Assembly (NCBI RefSeq): GCF_003953935.1
Contig: NZ_RXLQ01000017.1
Location: forward strand, 1 to 64,000
Direction: 5' to 3'
DNA length: 64,000 bases
DNA from: Massilia atriviolacea
GTDB lineage: Bacteria; Pseudomonadota; Gammaproteobacteria; Burkholderiales; Burkholderiaceae_D
A program made the position numbers and the translations under genes. This document shows, one piece after another, positions 26,001-31,743 of this stretch (position 1 is its first letter; every line of letters starts with the position of its first letter). The notes beneath the pieces were generated by a model. That model made no database searches, was not told the DNA's origin, and saw only the letters and a program-made list of their open reading frames with translations.

Positions 26001-26614
26001 GCGCGCAAATCGACGGGGATGGACTTGCCGTCCGGGCCTGGCACCGTGCCAGCGGGATTATCGGCGTAACGCTGGAGCGCAAAACCGGACCACAACTGCG
26101 AACTGAAGGCCATCCACACCTTGGGCGTGGTCTTGGCGCCCTGTACGCTGATCAGGTGAGCCGGTACATTGGCGGCGCCGCGGCTGCATGACTTCGGCAC
26201 CGGCGCACCGACAAAACCGCCTTGCAGCTTTTCGTACGCTGCCTTGTCAACCTGGTTCATGATCTTGCGCGTCAAGCCATTGTTCATGACTTGCCAAACG
26301 TCCCAGCGCTTGCGGTGAAAGTAGTACAGATAAACATAGCCCTCACGCATGATGCGCGCAACCCGGGTGGTCGCTTCACGCTTGGTCGCAGCCAAGGCAG
26401 CGTCGAAGTTGGACGACCACGAGTATCCGGCCGCGCCAAGCGCCGGGGTATGGTCTGACGGCACCACCGACGGCAACACGACCAGCAGCTGCAAGTCTGC
26501 GCGCTGGCAGGGCTGGCACGGCGACTTCGGATCGCACACCGGCTTTCCAGCGACAGCCTTGCTCGCCTTATCGATAATTTTTTGCTTCGGTGTCGCGATT
26601 GCGGTGTCGCTCAT
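23039..26614 (-). CDS. VasX-like T6SS toxin (BTH_I2691 family)
   Basis: 1191 aa. The N-terminus has a CxxC-rich start (CDPKSPCQPCQ) and a VasX_N-type region: LLVVLPSVVP, then ATTRVARIMREGYVYLYYF and RWDVWQVMNNG. The long helical middle is followed by a hydrophobic C-terminal part (about residues 850-1010) with several membrane segments, for example MGAWAVGVGVLLALAAFGYMLY, and a final beta-rich domain. VasX and BTH_I2691 proteins are T6SS effectors that act as colicin-like pore formers in the target inner membrane. It lies between a DUF4123 adaptor and a coupled membrane protein, the expected trio of adaptor, toxin and immunity. Confidence 0.85.
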   Translation of the reverse strand: MSDTAIATPKQKIIDKASKAVAGKPVCDPKSPCQPCQRADLQLLVVLPSVVPSDHTPALGAAGYSWSSNFDAALAATKREATTRVARIMREGYVYLYYFHRKRWDVWQVMNNGLTRKIMNQVDKAAYEKLQGGFVGAPVPKSCSRGAANVPAHLISVQGAKTTPKVWMAFSSQLWSGFALQRYADNPAGTVPGPDGKSIPVDLRALRGCEINPQAILEGTLPPTALPLRTDVLEHSVADFVKSGNDVYRSAFAAALSPMDERRFGLAQTFSDSVRELERASAPPGNPKLYLEKSIVLMLPDALGVVEEHNHLRLIEQDAKKMWTIGANGVSQKPDPERSWKLLSAQHADMIEQWEAASEAKSITDAAERDLESMHAPVTEEVFIRGRDAGKYPPGTDWFPLHIQDGGREGFLKMDASGKPIEQTVASIYKPGTQTRLGRLILPPDMVQKAANRRGADRATGFRDRLRGRLKYGEMKAFSDAYKAESDLWDKRILRFDRDYLAWRDSAPFKELILYDYNCDISLAKIVPAFGTVDQQVGEVMARTIALEKAFGGGAITPDSAKAMAAQYKLKPEDPASWIDSSLYKPFSWNDNLVKDKGNQSEAVENVAAVYELGVSVIEAIQRHKHRQHYESAARSLLASRAQLTMLVASAVDPITAKKLGLTAHSATQAQKYVKMNLSIELLMEDLLSPTPGQRAAEKFVFNFKIPAGVAISEVQSAMHGRIVPAEFSEKKNTSRAQRRYTQRQFRALRGRFKGEMNYPILVDKELIAKMQREATPGTNMVKVVPDSVLGKSSGVIEIPEAVARRMIREQAFKYRSLSNLKSANFMTLGGIGFVQVMGLLEAAKKISGEQGLEQIDGTLSTLSSVMGVAETLTSFKLHAWTMRTDGMRTMLATTASKMALIRVAAGSFGVAGGLIDAALAFIKADYALRSGDKQTAEIYKTAGRLYVGSSVLSGLGTFAAYQGFMGGSIARMVGVRALMLMGAWAVGVGVLLALAAFGYMLYALHTAYQKTDLFLDRSYWGKGEHEKFGINVRQQLDVTHANPRLNHAARGAAINVLVNDGMTAEVEAFLALTIGISVDFEWHKNWFDDEAVAVKFTAGAWPENRTVKIKIELYAKNSTRIVVMDVDGAVLTSKIGDDGKEVFELEKAWVFKDDSHERYSHARVNFSAHEKTDNGVDLVMRDTLVARRDA

Positions 26615-26662
26615 GATGTACCTTCGAATTGCGTGAATTGGGGGCGATTATGGAAAGGCGAG

Positions 26663-27676
26663 TCAGCCGCTCTTGCTTGCGTACTCAGGTATGCTGTAGC
26701 GAGTCCAGAAAGGATCGGACAGCGTATCGAGCAGGTCGCGAAGGGCCAGGCCCTGATGCGCCGCGTGGTCGACCAGTGCGCGCCATTCGCCGTCGTCGCT
26801 TGCCCCCTGCGTGAGCTGGACGAGGGTCATCGTGTAGATCGCGACCGATTCCGCACCCAGCCCGGCCTGCTGTGCGCGTATGACGTGCGCATGCAGGTCT
26901 TGCTCGGCGTTCCGGGGCAAGGCCACGCCCTCCGCCTCGCACATGCTTTTCCACGCTGCAAGTAGATCGCGCACCAGCGGTACGTTAGCCACCCGGCTCA
27001 GCTGCTGCGCATCGAGACGGGGTGCGAAGCTCAGGACGGTGCCGGGAACGTCGGACGCAGCAACCGGAGGCGCCGTGGCGGCATGCTGAACGAGGACGGC
27101 GCCAGCATCGAAACTGAGCCATGCCGCATCGCCCATCATCGCATGGCGCTGCTCAGGGGTCATGCTGGGCCATACGGTGCTCAAGATGGCGGGGTTGGTC
27201 CAACGCACCCAGGTGCGTCCCTGAGACGAAAAGCCGCGTAAACGCGCTGCCACCACCTTGGCCGATTCGGTGGAGATCAGCCAGCCACCGATGGCATACT
27301 CCGAGAATTCGCGCTCATCGTTGCCCAACTCCGCGTTGTAGGCTTGCGCCAGGCAAATTTCGGCATGCGACTGGGTAATACTCTGCTCGAATGCCGGATC
27401 GTCGAGCGCCGCATCGCTTTCGAGTAGGTAGCTCGCCACCCGGCGGCAGTCGAGCGTCAGCAGGCGCGGCGATCGATCCCTGTCGGCGCTGACACTGGCT
27501 AGATGGTCCGGCGCATGAATGAGTCCCATATCGCGTCGCGTGTCGCCCACCAGGTCAAGCGGGTCGAACAGTTCGGGAGAATACACCAGATGGATGTGCG
27601 CATCCGGACGGGCGTCGCGGGCTGCGCGAACGGCTTGCAGCAGGGCCGCCCGGAAAGTAGCTAGTTCGTTCGTCAT
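26663..27676 (-). CDS. DUF4123-type effector adaptor for the VasX-like toxin
   Basis: 337 aa from the ATG reading MTNELATFRAALLQAVR, preceded by GGGA; an in-frame start 29 codons earlier is possible. Features of the DUF4123 family include HIHLVYSPELFDPL near the N-terminus, a central segment PRLLTLDCRRVASYLLES, and GRTWVRWTNPAILSTVWPSM. The C-terminal 130 residues are helical. The toxin ATG follows 48 nt after its stop. It is divergent from the adaptor of the lipase module and presumably serves only the VasX-like toxin, linking it to a VgrG. Confidence 0.75.
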   Translation of the reverse strand: MTNELATFRAALLQAVRAARDARPDAHIHLVYSPELFDPLDLVGDTRRDMGLIHAPDHLASVSADRDRSPRLLTLDCRRVASYLLESDAALDDPAFEQSITQSHAEICLAQAYNAELGNDEREFSEYAIGGWLISTESAKVVAARLRGFSSQGRTWVRWTNPAILSTVWPSMTPEQRHAMMGDAAWLSFDAGAVLVQHAATAPPVAASDVPGTVLSFAPRLDAQQLSRVANVPLVRDLLAAWKSMCEAEGVALPRNAEQDLHAHVIRAQQAGLGAESVAIYTMTLVQLTQGASDDGEWRALVDHAAHQGLALRDLLDTLSDPFWTRYSIPEYASKSG

Positions 27677-28152
27677 TACATGTCCCGGAAGAAACAGCGC
27701 CTCATTCGATATGTCCTGCCACCAGCCAGCATCAATCCGTATTGCAGTGTCTGACCACCTCATTGGTGGAGACTAGAGAATGGCTCAACCAACAACGACC
27801 AGGTCAATTGCACTGGGGGCGGCCTTCCGCAGGCTGTCTTCACCATGAAAGGCGGCTACGCGCTCATCTAAACATGAGATTGCAACCGAGCTTGCGCTAC
27901 TTTTGAGCAACTCAATATTATACATTGACAAACATAATTTGTGTTTAAAACACGTTTTACCAAGCACCTTTTTAGCTCGTCCCTGCGCTCCAAGTTCGCC
28001 CCCTGCACAGCATCTGACGGAATTTTCAAGCTGCATCATTGAAAGCCAGGTTCAGTGCGGCGACTTCGATATCGACAGGGATCCGCCCTGCATCAGGATC
28101 AGGTTGGAGAATTTTCTCATCCTATTTGTAACTGGCGCGGGAAGGACGTTCC
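27677..28152. other. Gene-free AT-rich region upstream of the VasX-like trio
   Basis: No gene is recognised in these 476 bases. A minus-strand TATAAT (27922-27917) could be the -10 element driving the adaptor-toxin operon, although the -35 is poor. A near-perfect palindrome GTGTTTAAAACAC (27941-27953) lies just upstream and could be an operator. A plus-strand TTGACA at 27925-27930 has no good -10. The lower GC content fits foreign or decayed DNA. The right edge adjoins the duplicated vgrG leader. Confidence 0.45.
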
Positions 28153-28455
28153 GGGTTACCATCTCGGCCACAGTAACATTTTTGCAACTACGCCTCTTTG
28201 GCCGAAAGCTGCCCGCCGCCCTCCATGTCGACACCGCTTGCCGCCATGCTCTCCAGTTTCACCCAGTCCACCCGCCTGTTGCGCCTGTCCACGCCGCTCG
28301 GGGCCGACAATCTGCTGGCCGAATGCGTGCGCGGCGAAGAAACCATCAGCGCCGGTTTTCGCTTCACCATCGGCGCGCTCGCGACCGACGCCGCGATCGG
28401 GCTGCGTTCGCTGCTGGGCAAGCTGGCGCCGGCCTGGCGCTTCGACGTCGCCGCG
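28153..28455. repeat. Repeat copy 2: vgrG2 leader and 5-prime end
   Basis: This is the second, direct-orientation copy of the vgrG2 start region. Matching runs from the leader (CTCGGCCACAGTAACATTTT) through 28419, then resumes as AAGCTGGCGCCGGCC and ends at GACGTCGCCGCG. The missing 231 bases lie between two GGGC tetramers in the intact gene, so the deletion used 4-bp microhomology and kept the frame. Confidence 0.9.
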
Positions 28456-28485
28456 GCCGATGCTGCCTTTCAGGAAGCGGAATAA
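28225..28485 (+). pseudogene. Truncated vgrG copy (86 codons)
   Basis: The first 65 codons are identical in protein sequence to VgrG2, followed by an in-frame 77-codon deletion and then KLAPAWRFDVAA. After that the sequence diverges (ADAAFQEAE) and stops. Everything that makes the spike, the OB domain and the beta-helix, is absent. The near identity of the retained part to vgrG2 implies a recent duplication or ongoing gene conversion. A short protein could still be made, but no function is expected. Confidence 0.85.
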
Positions 28486-28592
28486 TGGCTTACGCAAATG
28501 CAACTAATTTCGACGGGGAAAATCTATTTCTTATCTAAGGAACGCTGAGCGAATTACAAACAGCGCGTAGTCGTGTTCACCTCCTCCACGGC

Positions 28593-28736
28593 ATGGAACA
28601 GCGACTTCAAGTCCAGCAGCAAGTCGGCGATGACGGCAAATCGGTACGCGAAATGTACGATGCGCTCACTAACGCTGCAGGCGAAAGCCTGTTAATCGAC
28701 GATGACGAAGCCGAAGTGGCACTTAATAAAAATTAA
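28593..28736 (+). CDS. Possible 47-aa acidic protein
   Basis: The frame encodes a Gln-rich N-terminus (MEQRLQVQQQ), a short helix (VREMYDALTNAAGE) and an acidic end (LLIDDDEAEVALNKN). Its amino acid makeup looks protein-like, but there is no clear ribosome binding site and no recognised family. It may be the tail of a decayed gene lying between the vgrG remnant and the effector-paralogue remnant. Confidence 0.25.
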   Translation: MEQRLQVQQQVGDDGKSVREMYDALTNAAGESLLIDDDEAEVALNKN

Positions 28737-28798
28737 AGCAGATTCAATCCTGCCAAACGCTAAATAATTCATGCCGGCACAACAATGGGGAGGGGAAA

Positions 28799-29053
28799 TA
28801 CTTACGCGATCCTTTGTTATTGCTGCCTGGCGACACGTTCGCTGGATATGGCGTACTGCGTAGAGAATCATTGCGAACTTTCCGGGGCTGGGTCATCGGC
28901 ATGTGGTCTTTCGCCGCCCTCGGTCTGATTTTCCTGGACTATCCGAACCGCACGCCAGGCGATTACGTCATCGCTTCTCTGATGGCGCTGACTCGTCCCC
29001 TGCTCAGGTCCAGAAAGTGCTCTCATCGGCTGGTATTGGGCCGGCGGGCCTGA
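28799..29053 (+). pseudogene. C-terminal fragment of a putative T6SS membrane effector
   Basis: The frame reads DPLLLLPGDTFAGYGVLRRE, then a transmembrane-type stretch (GWVIGMWSFAALGLIFLDYP) and stops after ALTRPLLRSRKC. It aligns with the part of the intact gene at 29158-29940 that reads ADDLMLLPYGVYAGEQALVR followed by WALIVGVWAVFEVALLVSMY. The N-terminal half and the last third of the family are absent. It looks like the remnant of a paralogue that once preceded the intact gene. Confidence 0.55.
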
Positions 29054-29157
29054 CGTTGATCCCATCCTCGATCAATAGGATAAAATAGTCATTTAAGCAA
29101 ATTCCGGGTGGTTCCAAGTCCTCCGATATCAGCCGGGCACCACGGACCTGCTAACGC

Positions 29158-29940
29158 ATGCTCACACACCCTACCGCCGAGTACCACGGCAGACAGCTTT
29201 TCCTGGTCGAGGGCACGCTCAGTGAACTGCAGATGGCGGCCACCAAAACGGAACTGCTGAACAAGCTCGCCTCGCGCCTGCGGCACCATGGCGCTAACGC
29301 CGACCCATCCTTGGCCGCCAGACACCAGGCACTGGCCGAAGAAACCTGTCTGTTCGAATTCGATGACCACCACACCCATATCTTCGCCGCGCAGCTCGAT
29401 GGCCTGACGCTGTACGGCATGTTCGACAATGCCAACCAGCTGGCCGATGGCGACGTGCTGCGCGCCGTGGTGGCGCGCAGCGGCGACCTGCACTACGTGC
29501 ACAGCGTCATCCGTAGCGCCGACGATCTGATGCTGCTGCCCTACGGCGTCTATGCCGGCGAACAGGCGCTGGTGCGCAGCAACCGGCGCGCAATGTGGGC
29601 GCTGATCGTCGGCGTCTGGGCCGTATTCGAGGTGGCACTCCTTGTGTCCATGTACGCCGAGGGATATGCCATATCGGCGACGCAGTTCATCGCTGTCTCG
29701 ATCATGCTCCTGGCGATGTGCGCGGCGTTGGGGCGGCTGGGACACGGTTCCCCCTATCAGATCATGCCGGGAGGCGAGCTCGCGCAAGCCATCTTCACGG
29801 TCTACGGATTCCCCTTGCCCCACGACTTCAACGCCCACCAGGGAATCGCCTTGTTTCCCGGGCGATCGTCGCCGTTCTACGAGACGAACGCACAGGTCGC
29901 GCTGGCACGCCACCGCACGCGCTTCAGGCTCGGCGCCTGA
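29158..29940 (+). CDS. Putative T6SS effector, membrane-inserting family
   Basis: 260 aa. It resembles the group annotated as putative type VI secretion system effector: an N-terminal beta domain (FLVEGTLSELQMAATKTEL), then FEFDDHHTHIFAAQLDGLTLYG and DGDVLRAVVARSGDLHYVHSVIRSADDLMLLP, followed by two hydrophobic helices (about residues 143-163 and 170-190). The C-terminus is soluble. No signal peptide is present. A truncated paralogue lies just upstream and a secreted protein gene 48 nt downstream, a layout that fits effector plus immunity. Family membership is by resemblance; the mode of action is unknown. Confidence 0.6.
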   Translation: MLTHPTAEYHGRQLFLVEGTLSELQMAATKTELLNKLASRLRHHGANADPSLAARHQALAEETCLFEFDDHHTHIFAAQLDGLTLYGMFDNANQLADGDVLRAVVARSGDLHYVHSVIRSADDLMLLPYGVYAGEQALVRSNRRAMWALIVGVWAVFEVALLVSMYAEGYAISATQFIAVSIMLLAMCAALGRLGHGSPYQIMPGGELAQAIFTVYGFPLPHDFNAHQGIALFPGRSSPFYETNAQVALARHRTRFRLGA

Positions 29941-29988
29941 CGCATCGTCCGCCCCACCCTCTTGTACACAACTGAAACGACACCGACA

Positions 29989-30972
29989 ATGACCATCCGA
30001 TCAACCGACAGCGCGCGCCGCGCCGCCCTGGCCGCCCTGCTGCTGGGCGCCGCCGGCATCTGCGGCGCCGGCGGCGTCACCGACGGCCGCTACACCAACT
30101 TCGGCAACGACCTGCTGGTGCCCATCATACCCGGCAAGAACTGGCTGCCCATGTACGCCAACAAGGGCGACCTCAAACCCTTCAAGGAGCTCAGCGACGC
30201 GGTCGTGCTCGATGTCGGCCAGGGCGACTGGGAAGCCTGCATCAGCCAGGCCGAACCGCAGGGTCGCGTCCGCTGCCACGTGCGCGGCGCCGATACCTGG
30301 GTCGACCGCTGGAGCTTCGTCGGCCCGCGCGAAATGCTCCCGTTCGAGCCCTGGCCGTTCCGCTACTGGCTGTACGCCGCCAGCGACGCCAGCGGCAGCG
30401 CAGAAACTTCCGAACTGTACAAGGCGGTCGCGCGCTCGCCCTACCTGGTCAAGCCGAAGCAGTTCGGCAGCGTCTTCTTCATCGTCAAATTCGACAGGCG
30501 CGGCTTTGCCATCAGTCCCAAGACCGGCAAGCGCACCGGCGACCGGGTCTTCATGGCGGGCGGAGCCGCCTACCTGGCGCCGGACCATCCCGGCAAGCGC
30601 CTGCGCCAGCCCTGGCTGTTCCTGAGCTACTATCACGACAGCCTCAAGGCCCTGTGCCCCGGCGCCGCGCGCGAGAGCTGCGCCAGCGCCGTCAACCTGC
30701 AGCCGCAATGGCGCGGCATCAAGGCGCTGCACAGCGCGCCGCCGAAGCCCTTTGCCGGCCCCATGTTCGGCGCCGGAAGAACCGCCTTTGCGCGCCACGG
30801 CGAGCCGCCCCAGCCCTTCCGCTACACCGTGCCCGATGACGTGCCCGATGACGTGCCGATGGCGGCCGGCGAACCGGCGCCGGGCGCCCCCGCGCACCGC
30901 GCCGCGCCGTTCTGCCTGATCGATTGCCCAGCGGGCGCCAGGGCGATCATTCCCGATCCGGCCCCCCAATGA
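29989..30972 (+). CDS. Secreted protein with SH3-like region, possible immunity partner
   Basis: 327 aa from ATG 29989 (MTIRSTDSARR); an in-frame start 9 codons upstream is less likely because it would bury the signal peptide. A signal peptide (about 1-30, AALAALLLGAAGICGAGG) is followed by a region like bacterial SH3 domains (WLPMYANKGDLKPFKELSDA, VLDVGQGDWEAC). Later segments are SVFFIVKFDRRGFAISPKTG and a Pro-rich tail with DVPDDVP repeats; four or more cysteines could form disulfides. The periplasmic location and position right after the putative membrane effector suggest immunity. A strong hairpin follows its stop. Confidence 0.65.
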   Translation: MTIRSTDSARRAALAALLLGAAGICGAGGVTDGRYTNFGNDLLVPIIPGKNWLPMYANKGDLKPFKELSDAVVLDVGQGDWEACISQAEPQGRVRCHVRGADTWVDRWSFVGPREMLPFEPWPFRYWLYAASDASGSAETSELYKAVARSPYLVKPKQFGSVFFIVKFDRRGFAISPKTGKRTGDRVFMAGGAAYLAPDHPGKRLRQPWLFLSYYHDSLKALCPGAARESCASAVNLQPQWRGIKALHSAPPKPFAGPMFGAGRTAFARHGEPPQPFRYTVPDDVPDDVPMAAGEPAPGAPAHRAAPFCLIDCPAGARAIIPDPAPQ

Positions 30973-30976
30973 CATC

Positions 30977-31011
30977 TGCCCGGCGTCGCCGCATGCTGGC
31001 GACGCCGGGCA
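30977..31011. terminator. Bidirectional GC-rich hairpin terminator
   Basis: A perfect 14-bp inverted repeat (TGCCCGGCGTCGCC / GGCGACGCCGGGCA) with a 7-nt loop starts 5 nt after the stop of the secreted protein gene. It lies between two convergent genes, so it could stop transcription in both directions. No long T-run follows, so termination may be weak without help. Confidence 0.7.
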
Positions 31012-31086
31012 GGCATCGGTTTCCGGCTGCGCCGCAGCGGCAGCCAGGCGCGGGAAGGCCGCGTGGTCGTCGGCCTGGTCCCCGGC

Positions 31087-31599
31087 TCAGTAATTGAGGT
31101 GATAGATGACCGGGCAGCCGTTCGCGCCGAACTGGCAGGCGATTTCGGGCTTCTTCTCCGACTCGGTCAACCACTTGCGGCTTTTCTTGATCACGTCGTC
31201 GGAATTCATGCTCTTGAGCGTCGCAAAGTCGACCGTGGCCCACTTGTACACGTTCAGGGCCGGCACGGCGCTGTTGGTGGTATTGATCGACCAGACGCCG
31301 TGATTGAGGGTCAGCATGGTGCTTGGAATCTTGGCGATCCAGTTCACCACTTCTTCCCTGGCCTGTGCCGACATCGAGCTGATCAGCAGAGTGCTCTTGG
31401 TGAGTTCGCGCTGGTTCGCCAGCATCGTCGCCAGCTTTTCGGTACCGCCCTTATGGCCGGCGTAGATATGATCGCGCGTGAACTTCGCATCGATCAGCTG
31501 CGATGTCGCCGCGCTCTTGACCTGCGCGAGCATATGCTTGCGCAGCTCCGCCACGTCTTTCGGGCCATTTTTGCCTGCTGTCCATGAACTAGTAGCCAT
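31087..31599 (-). CDS. Unknown 170-aa protein downstream of clpV
   Basis: The protein has no signal peptide or membrane segment. Visible segments include HIYAGHKGGTEKLATMLANQ, MSAQAREEVVNWIAKIPSTM, LNHGVWSINTT and a C-terminus with two cysteines (CQFGANGC). An AAGGAGG lies 8 nt before the ATG, one of the best ribosome binding sites in the window. It is separated from clpV by 144 bases, so it may have its own promoter. A size of about 19 kDa would suit an Hcp-carried effector, but no catalytic motif can be assigned. It could equally be an accessory protein. I do not recognise the family. Confidence 0.65.
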   Translation of the reverse strand: MATSSWTAGKNGPKDVAELRKHMLAQVKSAATSQLIDAKFTRDHIYAGHKGGTEKLATMLANQRELTKSTLLISSMSAQAREEVVNWIAKIPSTMLTLNHGVWSINTTNSAVPALNVYKWATVDFATLKSMNSDDVIKKSRKWLTESEKKPEIACQFGANGCPVIYHLNY

Positions 31600-31743
31600 T
31601 CCAACTTCCTCCTTGAATATTCTCGATTAAAGCGTCACCGACAGCGCAGCGCTCCCGTTTTCATAACAGACTTTATCATATTGCAATAGTAAAAACACAC
31701 ATACCGGCGACGCCACCCTGTGCGGGCGGCGCCGCCGCCAGCC

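Noticed and set aside
31087-31599. EndoU-type nuclease reading of the HIYAGHKGG segment in the small gene after clpV
   Set aside because: EndoU domains have a His-x-Leu-x-Gly-x-Lys-type motif followed by other catalytic residues that I cannot find, so the resemblance is too short.
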